Source: Aquificaceae bacterium
GTDB lineage: Bacteria > Aquificota > Aquificia > Aquificales > Aquificaceae
NCBI GenBank assembly: GCA_015492115.1
Contig: WGFS01000036.1
Span: forward strand, 1 to 22,377
DNA: 22,377 nucleotides
Reading direction: 5' to 3'
Made by a program: the position numbers and the translations under genes. Shown piece after piece: positions 8,590 through 16,900 of the stretch (position 1 is the first letter of the stretch; each line of letters starts with the position of its first letter). Under the pieces are notes generated by a model. It searched no databases. It had not been told where the DNA came from and was given only the letters and a program-made list of their open reading frames with translations.

Positions 8590-9084
8590 TTATCTGGGTA
8601 GCAGGTTTATTATCCTGCCCCATATCAACCCCTCTACAGCCTCAGCGTAGATGTTTCCTCTCCTATCAACCTTGAGCCTTATCTGAGGAAGCCACTCGGA
8701 CGCATGCCCCTGATAGGTCTGTCCGTTCTTCGCAGGATCAAACATGGAGTAGTGGCACTTGCATACGAACCTGCCCTTTGAATACTGAATAGGACACCCC
8801 ATGTGACTGCATAGTGCTGAGAAAGCCACTATGTCTTTCTTTGGACCTACACCCCCTACAGCCGGTCTCCCTATCTTCACGAGGACCGCAGGAGATTTTT
8901 CGTCAGGGTAGTTGAACATTATGGGCTTGTGGGTTTTCAACTCCCTTATGTTGGCTATCTTCTTCTTCCTGTAAGGTAAAGAGGGTGCCACAAAAGCCTT
9001 TGCAAACCTGAAGTTAGTCAGCAGAGCTCCCAGTACTATGGAGCCCCCTACAAAAGTTCGTCGTGATAGCCTTGTCTCCAGCAT
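8590..9084 (-). CDS. aioB: Arsenite oxidase small (Rieske) subunit AioB
   Basis: The product is 164 residues. The N-terminus carries a twin-arginine signal (SRRTFVGG at residues 7-14, hydrophobic stretch 15-22), which would export the folded AioBA complex to the periplasm. Rieske box I is CSHMGC (C92, H94, C97) and box II is CKCHYS (C108, C110, H111). C92, H94, C108 and H111 are the [2Fe-2S] ligands, and C97 with C110 would form the stabilising disulfide. The CHYSMFD wording is that of the AioB family rather than of cytochrome bc1 Rieske proteins. The gene order aioB then aioA is the usual one. A strong Shine-Dalgarno (GGAGGTGG) and a sigma-54 promoter about 24 nt upstream of the ATG support this start and make it the first gene of the operon. 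Confidence 0.9.
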   Translation of the reverse strand: MLETRLSRRTFVGGSIVLGALLTNFRFAKAFVAPSLPYRKKKIANIRELKTHKPIMFNYPDEKSPAVLVKIGRPAVGGVGPKKDIVAFSALCSHMGCPIQYSKGRFVCKCHYSMFDPAKNGQTYQGHASEWLPQIRLKVDRRGNIYAEAVEGLIWGRIINLLPR

Positions 9085-9118
9085 GCTCCACCTCCTCGGT
9101 CTTCTTCTCCCCTATAAA

Positions 9119-9134
9119 GGCAAAGAGCGTGCCA
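9119..9134 (-). promoter_or_regulatory. Sigma-54 (-24/-12) promoter of aioBA
   Basis: On the minus strand the sequence TGGCACGCTCTTTGCC matches the sigma-54 consensus TGGCACR-N4-TTGCW except at the last base. The -24 TGGCAC is at 9134-9129 and the -12 TTGC at 9123-9120. The predicted start of transcription is near 9108, giving a leader of about 24 nt that contains the aioB ribosome-binding site. An encoded sigma-54 activator (aioR) lies about 3.5 kb away. Confidence 0.85.
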
Positions 9135-9221
9135 GAGCAGGCAAAGAGGTGGAAGTCTCTGGGGCAGGCTATTTATAAAGACATATTTATGTTCTTATCT
9201 GCCTCACGGACTGATCAATTT

Positions 9222-9239
9222 TTTATCACCGGTGGTAAA
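9222..9239. promoter_or_regulatory. 18-bp dyad, candidate AioR enhancer site
   Basis: The sequence TTTATCACCGGTGGTAAA is symmetric at eight of nine base pairs around a perfect CACCGGTG core. Its centre lies about 122 bp upstream of the predicted sigma-54 transcription start, inside the range usual for NtrC-family enhancer sites. It has no loop, so it is a protein-binding dyad rather than an RNA hairpin. Assignment to AioR is inferred from position only. Confidence 0.55.
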
Positions 9240-9250
9240 CTTCTGACCAC

Positions 9251-9742
9251 CTACCTCTCCTCATAGGTATAAACACAGTGGGGAAGGTGTTTCAGGTCTT
9301 CGGGAGAAGCCTTTATGAGTGCCTCATCCCTCTCCTCTCTCAGGACATAGAACTTCTTTCTCAGCAGATTAAAACAGAAATCACCCATCACCTTTACCCT
9401 GTAAACCTTCATCTCTCCCTTCTGCGGACTTTCCTCTCTCAAATTCCTGCCTTCTTGAGATCCGGGTTTGCAGGTGAGGTTGTTTATGAGGAAGAGTTCC
9501 CCCGATCTGAGCTGGCAGGCGAGGGCGTCGTACCTGGGGCATCCTCCTGCCGGACTTATGTACAGCTTCCCTCCTCTCACCTCAAGCTCACATTTCCCGC
9601 ACACCTGTGGAATCAGGCTCTTCTCCGTTATCACCGACTTGCAGTACAGGACGTTCTCAACCACTCCGTAGCACTCCTGTTTTACCTCAACAGAGAACGA
9701 GAAGAAAAACAACACCAGAGTGAAAAGGAATACCGTTGCCAT
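9251..9742 (-). CDS. Secreted or membrane-anchored cysteine-rich protein of unknown function
   Basis: The product is 163 residues from the ATG at 9742. This start is preferred because it begins directly with a signal or anchor segment (MATVFLFTLVLFFFSFSVEV) and has AAAGGTGG just upstream. An in-frame ATG at 9820 would add 26 residues and run into the divergent gene. The exported part contains nine cysteines in about 145 residues, including a CxxC (VCGKCE), an odd number that leaves at least one free thiol if disulfides form. I do not recognise a family. It lies between the divergent regulatory operon and the aioBA promoter, on the aioBA strand. A role in binding As(III) or handling thiols in the periplasm is a guess from cysteine content and location. 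Confidence 0.7.
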   Translation of the reverse strand: MATVFLFTLVLFFFSFSVEVKQECYGVVENVLYCKSVITEKSLIPQVCGKCELEVRGGKLYISPAGGCPRYDALACQLRSGELFLINNLTCKPGSQEGRNLREESPQKGEMKVYRVKVMGDFCFNLLRKKFYVLREERDEALIKASPEDLKHLPHCVYTYEER

Positions 9743-9763
9743 GATCCACCTTTCCCTTATTAT
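9736..9763 (+). promoter_or_regulatory. Possible sigma-70-type promoter of the regulatory operon
   Basis: TTGCCA (9736-9741) and TATTAT (9758-9763) are separated by 16 bp, each one base from the consensus hexamer. The expected start near 9770 lies just before the Shine-Dalgarno AAAGGAGG (9773-9780). The element overlaps the start of the divergent cysteine-rich gene, so the two genes would share a control region of under 50 bp. Confidence 0.4.
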
Positions 9764-9788
9764 CTTAAAAATAAAGGAGGGTAGTGTC

Positions 9789-10103
9789 ATGAAAAGACTG
9801 GTTCTTCCAGCCCTGCTCATTCCAGTTATGGTCTTTGCAACCCAGGTGAAGGGTATAGTTACCGGTGCGGACTGCGGTCTTGAGGGTATGACCTGTGACC
9901 TCTCTCACCTGCTTACAGGACACGAACTGCTCGGCGTTTTCAACGAGAAGACGAAACGCTTTTACTTCCTTACCAACGTTCCCCAGAAGATCCTCGTTTA
10001 CCTCTTCGGTAAAGAGGTCAGTGTAAAAGGGAAGAAGCTCTCCCCAGACGCCATAAAGGTTGAAGTCCTGAAGTCCGATCACAGGGTGTTCTTCAGGAAA
10101 TGA
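9789..10103 (+). CDS. Small secreted protein of unknown function, first gene of the regulatory operon
   Basis: The product is 104 residues. The ATG at 9789 has a perfect Shine-Dalgarno (AAAGGAGG, 8 nt upstream) and opens a Sec signal peptide (MKRLVLPALLIPVMVFA, cleavage likely after residue 17). The mature part has ADCGLEGMTCD (C29, C36) with H40 and H45 nearby, then FYFLTNVP and a strand-rich end (KEVSVKGKKL, VEVLKSD) that could be a small beta-barrel. No family is recognised. Its stop overlaps the next ATG (ATGA), so its translation is coupled to the AioX-like protein. That tight link suggests a role in periplasmic metalloid or metal handling, or in sensing, but this is inference from position. 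Confidence 0.8.
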   Translation: MKRLVLPALLIPVMVFATQVKGIVTGADCGLEGMTCDLSHLLTGHELLGVFNEKTKRFYFLTNVPQKILVYLFGKEVSVKGKKLSPDAIKVEVLKSDHRVFFRK

Positions 10104-10957
10104 TCCTCCTGGCTCTTCTCTTAGCTTTCAGCCTGGTTTTTTCCCAGGAGACTTACCGCTTCGGCTTTACCGCAGTTGTCGCCAAGGAGGATGTGAAGAG
10201 CGTTGAGAAGTTCCTGAGCTACCTCTCAAAGAAGACCGGCTACAGGTTCGTTCCCGTATTCACCAAGTCCTACGACGAGATGAGCTACCTTCTGAGCAGG
10301 GGGATGGTGGACTTTGCCTATATATGTGGTGCTCCGTACGTTGAAGATAAAGATTACGCTGGATTTGAGCTTCTTGCTGTACCTCTCTACAGAGGGAAGC
10401 CCCTCTATTACTCCTACGTGATAACGAGGAGGGAAAAGAACTACAAGAGCATACTTGATCTCAGGGGGAAGCCCTACGCCTTCTCCGATCCCAAGTCAAA
10501 CTCTGGCTCCGTTGTCCCGACTTACATACTCGTGAGGAACGGCTACAGACCGGAGGATTTTTTCAAGCCTATAGTTTACACTTACAGCCATTCAGAATCC
10601 ATACTTGCGGTTTACTACGGCTTCGTTGAAGGGGCAAGCGTTGACAGTATAGTCTTTGATCAGGTTGTGAAGAAGTCTCCCGAGATAGCCTCTCAGATTA
10701 AAGTGATAGAAGCCTATGGACCCTTCCCGATCACCCCCATGGTGGTGAGAAGTCAGCTTGATGACGATGTGAAGTACGCCCTCAGAAAGGTCCTCCTCTC
10801 CATGTCCAGAGACCCTGAAGGCAGAAAGATACTGTCCGAGTTCGCCATAGAGGGCTTTACCGTAGTTGACGACAGCTTCTACAATCCAATAAGGAATATG
10901 ATAGCGGTGATCAAGAACTCCACGCTCGCGTACGGTTATGAGAAATCTGATAAGTAA
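10100..10957 (+). CDS. aioX: PhnD-family periplasmic binding protein, AioX-like arsenite sensor
   Basis: The product is 285 residues with a signal peptide (MILLALLLAFSLVFSQ). It has the PhnD-type substrate-binding fold (TYRFGFTAVVAKEDV at the mature N-terminus, then VDFAYICGAPYV, a GKPYAFSDPKSNSGSVVP loop and SHSESILAVYYGFVEGASVDSIVF). AioX is the PhnD-like periplasmic protein that binds As(III) and triggers the AioS/AioR system in Agrobacterium and Rhizobium, through a cysteine essential for sensing. This protein has exactly one cysteine, C76, on the binding-pocket strand. There is no ABC permease nearby; instead the next genes are a membrane kinase and a sigma-54 activator, as in aioXSR clusters. 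The start overlaps the upstream stop and the end overlaps the kinase gene by 20 nt. An ArxX-like or phosphite-sensing protein is the alternative. Confidence 0.78.
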   Translation: MILLALLLAFSLVFSQETYRFGFTAVVAKEDVKSVEKFLSYLSKKTGYRFVPVFTKSYDEMSYLLSRGMVDFAYICGAPYVEDKDYAGFELLAVPLYRGKPLYYSYVITRREKNYKSILDLRGKPYAFSDPKSNSGSVVPTYILVRNGYRPEDFFKPIVYTYSHSESILAVYYGFVEGASVDSIVFDQVVKKSPEIASQIKVIEAYGPFPITPMVVRSQLDDDVKYALRKVLLSMSRDPEGRKILSEFAIEGFTVVDDSFYNPIRNMIAVIKNSTLAYGYEKSDK

Positions 10958-12626
10958 AGCCCTCAGCTTGAGCATAGGAACGAAGCTGACCCTTACCTTC
11001 ATAGCCCTGATAGCGATAACCTCCATACCCCTCTCCTTTGTTGTAGTCCAGTTCAGTGAAAAGATATACTACGAGAACATAGTTAAGTCTTTGAAAGAGA
11101 ACATAATAAGCGAAGAGCTACAGCTCAGGTACTACATAATAAACAAGGACTACTGGGGACTCTTTAAGTTTGTGAAAGGTCTCTCAGAAAAGAGCTCCGT
11201 TTACGAAGCCTCCGTGGTTGACAGCAACGGAATGGTGTTGGCACACTCAAAACCTCAGAAGTATCCCATAGGCAGTCCTTACAGGGTGAAGGGGGACATA
11301 GTTTACCCCATAAGGGGGCTCAGTTCGGATCTGGGATCTGTGATCCTTGTTTTAGATAACGAGAGCATATGGGCTGAGTTCAGACCCGTAAAGCTCTTTC
11401 TTATGTTCTCCGCACTCCCCTTCACCGGTATAAGCCTTTTCTTAGGGCTCTTCATATCTTACAGAATAAGAGCACGGCTATCCAGAATAAAAGGTTCAAT
11501 AGAGAGGATAAACAGGGGTCAGCTTGATGAGCTTTCAAGGGTAGAGTTCCTGGAAAAGGATGAACTGCAGGAGTTTTCCGACTTCCTCTTCAATACCATC
11601 TCAACGCTGAGGAACTATTACGAGAACATAGACTACGCCCAGAGGTTCTACATGAACCTGCTAAACACCATCAACGAGATAGTCTTCGTGGTTGACGAAG
11701 AGGACAAGATCCTCTACACCAACGGGAGGGTGAAACAGCTGGGATACGAAACGAACGACCTGATAGGTATCAGTATAGAAAGGATAGTTGAAACCCGGGA
11801 GGCGGGTATAAACTTCAAGGGACAGAAGTACAGGGAGGTAATGGTCAAGGGAAGGAATGGACATACCCCAGCCCTCATGGGTGTGGTCAGCTACGACACC
11901 TGGAAGATAGTTACCCTCATAGACATATCAGACAGGAAGGCTATGGAGGAAAAGTTGAAGAGGATGGAGCTCCTATCAACCCTCGGTGAGATGAGTGCAA
12001 ACTTTGCCCACGAGCTTAAGAACGCCATGCTTCCTCTGAGACTCCTCTCTTCCGTTGAGAATTTTTCAAGGGAGGACGTGGAAGTTATAAGGAACTCTCT
12101 ATCAAGGATGAGCAGGCTCGTTAACATGTTCCTCAACTTCGCAAAGCCTGTCAATGTGGAGAAGACCAAGTTCAAACTGTCCCTCATAGTTGACGAGATA
12201 CTCTTCCTCGTATCCTCAAAGGTCAGAGATAAGGATGTGGAGCTTGTAAAGGAGGTTGAGGATGCGGAGCTGATAACTTCCAGAGACCTGATAGAGATAA
12301 TCCTCATAAACCTCCTCTCAAACGCTGTTGACGCCGTCGGGGAGAGGGGAAAGGTTGGCGTAAGAGCTTACGTTGAGGAGGAGGTTCTCAACATAGAGGT
12401 GTGGGACACAGGTGAGGGGATCTCCCCAGAGGATATGGACAGGATATTTGAACCCTTTTACACAACTAAGGACTCAGGTTCAGGTCTTGGTCTCGCTGTG
12501 GTTATGAAGAACGTTTACATGCTGGGTGGAAATCTACAGGTCTCCTCCCAGAGGGGCAGAGGGACTACCTTCAAAGTAAAGATACCCATAAAGGGGGTGC
12601 AGGATGAAAAGCATTCTTCTGATTGA
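10938..12626 (+). CDS. aioS: Membrane sensor histidine kinase, AioS-like
   Basis: The product is 562 residues. A membrane segment at about 15-37 and another at about 152-175 flank a periplasmic sensor domain of about 115 residues. A HAMP linker (about 176-230) and a PAS domain (about 240-345, FVVDEEDKILYTNGRVKQLGY) follow. The HisKA H-box is FAHELKN with H358. The HATPase domain has NLLSNAVDA (about 457), DTGEGIS (about 490) and GSGLGLAV (about 514). It would receive the ligand state of the AioX-like protein in the periplasm and phosphorylate the regulator encoded next. The ATG lies inside the end of the aioX-like gene (20 nt overlap) and the end overlaps the regulator by 23 nt, so all are translated from one message. 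The kinase assignment is certain; the arsenite role rests on context. Confidence 0.88.
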   Translation: MRNLISKALSLSIGTKLTLTFIALIAITSIPLSFVVVQFSEKIYYENIVKSLKENIISEELQLRYYIINKDYWGLFKFVKGLSEKSSVYEASVVDSNGMVLAHSKPQKYPIGSPYRVKGDIVYPIRGLSSDLGSVILVLDNESIWAEFRPVKLFLMFSALPFTGISLFLGLFISYRIRARLSRIKGSIERINRGQLDELSRVEFLEKDELQEFSDFLFNTISTLRNYYENIDYAQRFYMNLLNTINEIVFVVDEEDKILYTNGRVKQLGYETNDLIGISIERIVETREAGINFKGQKYREVMVKGRNGHTPALMGVVSYDTWKIVTLIDISDRKAMEEKLKRMELLSTLGEMSANFAHELKNAMLPLRLLSSVENFSREDVEVIRNSLSRMSRLVNMFLNFAKPVNVEKTKFKLSLIVDEILFLVSSKVRDKDVELVKEVEDAELITSRDLIEIILINLLSNAVDAVGERGKVGVRAYVEEEVLNIEVWDTGEGISPEDMDRIFEPFYTTKDSGSGLGLAVVMKNVYMLGGNLQVSSQRGRGTTFKVKIPIKGVQDEKHSSD

Positions 12627-13938
12627 AGATGAAAAGAGCGCGAGGTATGCCCTGAAGAGGGTCCTTGAGGACGCTGGTTACTCGGTCGTTGACGTAGAGG
12701 ATCCAGATGACATACAGAGTGTGAGCAACTTCAACCTCCTCATCCTTGATCTGAAGCTGAGGAACGTTTCCGGAATAGATTTCCTTAAAGAGCTGAGGGA
12801 GAAGGGTAAGAACATACCCGTTGTGGTCATAACAGCCTACGCCAACCCTCAGAACATAATATCTGCGTCAAGGTACGGTGTTATAGACATCCTTAAGAAG
12901 CCCTTTGATAGAGAAGAGCTCCTTGAGCTCGTGGACAGGGTACTTAAAGAAGAGGAAGTCTCCGAAGTAAGAACGGACACAAAGGGGTTGATAGTGGGTG
13001 AATCCGAGAGGATGGTGGAGGTCTTTAAGAAGGTTGGGCTCGCAGCCTCCACGGATATGAACGTCCTGCTTATAGGGGAGACGGGGGTGGGGAAGGACCT
13101 CCTGGCGGAGGTGATCCACGAAAACTCGCCCAGGAAGGAGGCTCCCTTCGTAGTTATAAACTGCTCCGCGATACCCGAAACCCTCCTTGAGGCTGAGCTC
13201 TTTGGCTACAGGAAGGGTGCTTTCACGGGAGCTGTCAAAGACACAAAGGGTAAGATAGAGCAATCCGAAGGCGGAACCCTATTCCTGGATGAGATCGGAG
13301 ACATGCCCTTCGCACTACAATCAAAACTCCTCAGGTTTCTGGAAAACAGAACCTTCTACAGGCTCGGCGAGGACAGAGAGAGGAAGGCGGACGTGAGGGT
13401 CATCGCGGCAACAAACAGAAATCTGAAGGAGATGATAGCTGAGGGAAAGTTCAGAGAAGACCTTTACTACAGGCTTTCCCAGATCGTCATAGAGGTTCCT
13501 CCCCTTAGGGAGAGAAGGGAAGACATACCAAAGCTGGTGGATTTCTTCATAGGAAAGGCTAACCAGGAGTTTGGGACGAACGTAAAGGGTATAGAGGTTT
13601 CCGCTCTCAAGGAAGCCATGGATTACGAATGGAAGGGAAACGTCAGGGAGCTGAAGAACGCTGTGTACAAGGCTGTTCTTGAGACAAAGAAAGGCTTTAT
13701 AGAGACACTGAACCTCTCCGACTCGGGTGGAGAAGAGCTGGATGTACTCCTTGAAAGGTGTATAAGGAACCTCTCAGAACAAGAGTACAGAGAGTTCCTT
13801 TCAAGGGCAGAAAGGAAACTTCTGGAACATCTGATGAGGAAGTACAGGGGTAATAAGAGCAAGATCGCTCAGGTGCTGGGTATATCAAGGAACACCCTGA
13901 AGTCAAAGCTTGAAGCTTTAAGTATCCAGAATTTCTAA
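12604..13938 (+). CDS. aioR: Sigma-54-dependent NtrC-family response regulator, AioR-like
   Basis: The product is 444 residues with the full NtrC layout. The receiver domain (1-115) has acidic residues E8/D9 and the phosphoacceptor D49 in LLILDLKL. The AAA+ domain has Walker A GETGVGKD (158-165), the sigma-54 contact loop GAFTGA (205-210), Walker B TLFLDEIGD (D229, E230) and an arginine-rich LRERREDIP sensor. The C-terminal Fis-type helix-turn-helix runs from about 417 to 439 (NKSKIAQVLGISRNTLKSKL). GAFTGA shows that it can activate sigma-54 polymerase. A matching -24/-12 promoter is present in front of aioBA in this same window, which makes aioBA its likely target. The start overlaps the kinase gene by 23 nt. 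Function is certain at family level; the arsenite role is inferred. Confidence 0.9.
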   Translation: MKSILLIEDEKSARYALKRVLEDAGYSVVDVEDPDDIQSVSNFNLLILDLKLRNVSGIDFLKELREKGKNIPVVVITAYANPQNIISASRYGVIDILKKPFDREELLELVDRVLKEEEVSEVRTDTKGLIVGESERMVEVFKKVGLAASTDMNVLLIGETGVGKDLLAEVIHENSPRKEAPFVVINCSAIPETLLEAELFGYRKGAFTGAVKDTKGKIEQSEGGTLFLDEIGDMPFALQSKLLRFLENRTFYRLGEDRERKADVRVIAATNRNLKEMIAEGKFREDLYYRLSQIVIEVPPLRERREDIPKLVDFFIGKANQEFGTNVKGIEVSALKEAMDYEWKGNVRELKNAVYKAVLETKKGFIETLNLSDSGGEELDVLLERCIRNLSEQEYREFLSRAERKLLEHLMRKYRGNKSKIAQVLGISRNTLKSKLEALSIQNF

Positions 13939-13953
13939 TAAAATTAATAGGCT

Positions 13954-16900
13954 ATGATCTCTGCACTTTTTGAAAAGCTGTGCCCAAACTGTGGGGGGGA
14001 CATAAGCTCGGACAGGCTCCTGAAGGGGCTCCCCTGTGAAAGATGCCTTCCTGCGGAAGTTAAAAGGGAGAAACTCTGCTCGGTTATAGAAAGGGGCTCA
14101 ATGAGGGAGCTGTGTGACGTTGAAGATAGAACGGGCAGGTGGGAGACCTTCTTCAGAGAAAAGGTGGGGAGCGACCCCTGGAGCCTACAGCGTTCATGGG
14201 CGAAGAAGGTCTTTTTAAAGAGGAGTTTTGCCCTTTTAGCCCCTACCGGTGTGGGAAAGACGACCTTTGGAGTTGTAACCGCATCCTTTCTCGCAAGGGA
14301 GGGTGGGAAGAGCTACATAATACTCCCCACCAAGCTCCTCCTTGAGCAGGTTCAGAAGAGGCTCTTAGAGGCAGGGGTTCCAAGGGAAGAGCTCCTCGTT
14401 GCAGGCGACACCACGGAGAAGAAGAAAAGGGAGACGAAGGAGAGGATATCCAGAGGGGACTTCAGGGTTCTTGTCACTACCTCCATGTACCTTTACAGGA
14501 ACTTTGAACTGATACCGAGGGAGTTTGACTTCATATTCGTTGACGACGTTGACTCCTTCCTCAAGACAGCGAAGAACATAGACAAGGTTCTTTATCTCCT
14601 GGGCTTCTCCGAGGAAGACGTCCAGCAAGCCTACGAGCTCATAAGGTTGAAGGAGAAGAGGAACAAGTCCATGGAGGACTGGGAGCTAATAAAGGAAGAA
14701 TCCGCCAGGATCTCAGAGCTGACAAAGAAGGCGAGGGGTGTGCTGGTGGTGTCCTCAGCTACGGGAAACCCACGCTCCAGCAGGATAAAGCTCTTCAGAG
14801 AACTCCTCGGTTTTGAGGTCGGAAGACCCACCGTTTACCTGAGGAACGTCGTGGACGTTTACGAAGAGACCGATGACCTTGACAGCGCTCTTATAGAGAG
14901 GGTGAAGGAGCTTGGGAGAGGAGGTCTCATCTTCGTATCCTCCGACGCCGGCAGGGAGGGGGTTGAAAGGGTAGTCAAGCTCCTGAAGAAGGCGAAGATA
15001 AAGGCTAAGTCCTACGAAGAGGTCAGGGACTTCTCGGAGTTTGAGAAGGGGAAGGTTCACGTCCTCGTGGGTATATCCTCTTACAGGAACCCCCTCGTGA
15101 GGGGTCTTGACCTTCCCCACGTGGTCAGGTACGCACTGTTCTACGGTGTTCCAAAGATAACCGTATCCCTTAACATAGAGACGAGCGTTCCCCACCTTCT
15201 CTGGGCTCTCCTCTCCATCAGACCCAGCATAGCCAAGGAGCTCAAAGAGAGGGTAAGGGACGTTGACAGATGGATTCAGACTCTGAGGAGATACTCCTTC
15301 ATAAGCGAGGATTTCATAGAGAGAACCCCTGACCTGAAGAAGCGTATAGAGGCTCTCAGAAAGGAGATAAAGGACTTCCTCCTCTCAAAGGAGGTCAAAA
15401 AGCTCATAGAGAGCTCCGAGGAGCTGACTCTTAGAAGGGACAGGGAAGGCTACACCATAGTGGTCGCAGACGTTACAGGTTACCTGCAGGCTTCTGGCAG
15501 AACATCCCGCATGTTTGCAGGAGGAATAACCAGAGGGTTGAGCTACATACTCGTTGACGACAGGAGGGCACTGAACAACCTCTTCAAGAAGGTTAGGTGG
15601 TTCAACGAGGATGTGAGGTTCACTCCCGTGAATGAGATTGACCTAAAGGGAGTTTTGGAGGATATAGACAGGGACAGGGAGAAGGTCAGGGCTATACTTG
15701 AGGGCAGAGGTGAGATTGAGAGGAGGGAGCACATAAGACCCGTCCTCATAGTGGTTGAATCACCCAACAAGGCAAGGACTATAGCAAACTTCTTCGGGAA
15801 GCCCATGGCAAGGCGTTTCGGTGAATTTGAGGTCCTTGAGACCGCGGCTGGCGACCTCTACCTCATGATAACCTCCTCCCTGGGACACATCCTTGACCTC
15901 ACAAAGGAGGAGGGCTTCCACGGTGTGGTTGTGAAGGACGGGGACTTCGTCCCCGTGTACGAGGTTATAGAGGGGAAGGCAAAGACCATAGGCGGGCTCA
16001 GGCAGATCGCCCAGGAGGTTGAGAGCGCCTACATAGCGACAGACCCCGATACCGAAGGAGAGAAGATAGGGTGGGACGTCGGGGCTGTCCTCGCCCCCTT
16101 TGTCAGAAGCATAAGGAGGATAGAGTTCCACGAGGTTACAAGGAGAGCTATAGGCGGTGCCCTTGAGAACCCCAGAGATTTCAACGAGAACTTGGTGAAA
16201 GCTCAGGTTGTGAGGAGGATATCCGACCGGTGGGTTGGCTTTGAGGTCTCACGGATACTTCAGTCAACCTTTCAGAAAGCCTGGCTCTCGGGGGGAAGGG
16301 TTCAGATACCCGTTCTCGGGTGGATAATAGAGCGCGAGAAAGAGTACAGGAAGAAGAGGCACGTGGTACAGATAACCTTCAGGGAGGACGGAAGGTGGCT
16401 GAGACTTGAGTTTGAGCTTCCCTCAAGGAAGGAGGCTAAGGAGTTCTTTGAGAAACTCAGTACACTGGAAGTAATACCCATAGAGGAAAGAGAAGAAGAG
16501 CTGTCGCCCCCACCTCCCTTCACCACAGATGCACTCCTGAAGGAAGCATCGGACAGGTTCAAGTTCGGTGTCAAGAAGACGATGCAGATCGCCCAGGAGC
16601 TCTTTGAGAAGGGCTTCATAACCTACCACAGGACGGACTCAACGAGGGTCTCGGACACAGGTATCGGGGTCGCACGGGAGTTTCTGAAGGAGAACTACTC
16701 CGAGGAACTCTTTTCTCCCAGACGGTGGGGCAGTGAGGGAGCCCACGAGTGCATAAGACCCACCAAACCCCTTGAGAGCGAAGAGCTTAGATCCGTCGTT
16801 CTCTCTGGACAGGTGCAGGAACTGACCAGAGACCATATATCCCTATACGACCTCATACTGAAAAGGTTCGTGGCTTCCCAGATGAAGCCTGTTAGGATCA

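Noticed and set aside
5955..9084. Iodate reductase (IdrAB) instead of arsenite oxidase
   Set aside because: IdrAB belong to the same subfamily, but no idrP1/idrP2 di-haem peroxidase genes are present, the four arsenite-funnel residues are conserved, and an AioXSR-like system adjoins. Not fully excluded.
9063..9266. 67-codon plus-strand open frame across the aio control region
   Set aside because: No family resemblance or ribosome-binding site, and it covers the sigma-54 promoter and dyad.
9278..9784. 168-codon plus-strand open frame opposite the cysteine-rich gene
   Set aside because: The minus-strand frame has a clear signal segment and ribosome-binding site; this one has neither.
10100..10957. 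Phosphonate ABC-transporter binding protein (PhnD proper)
   Set aside because: No permease or ATPase genes adjoin; the partners are a kinase and a sigma-54 regulator.
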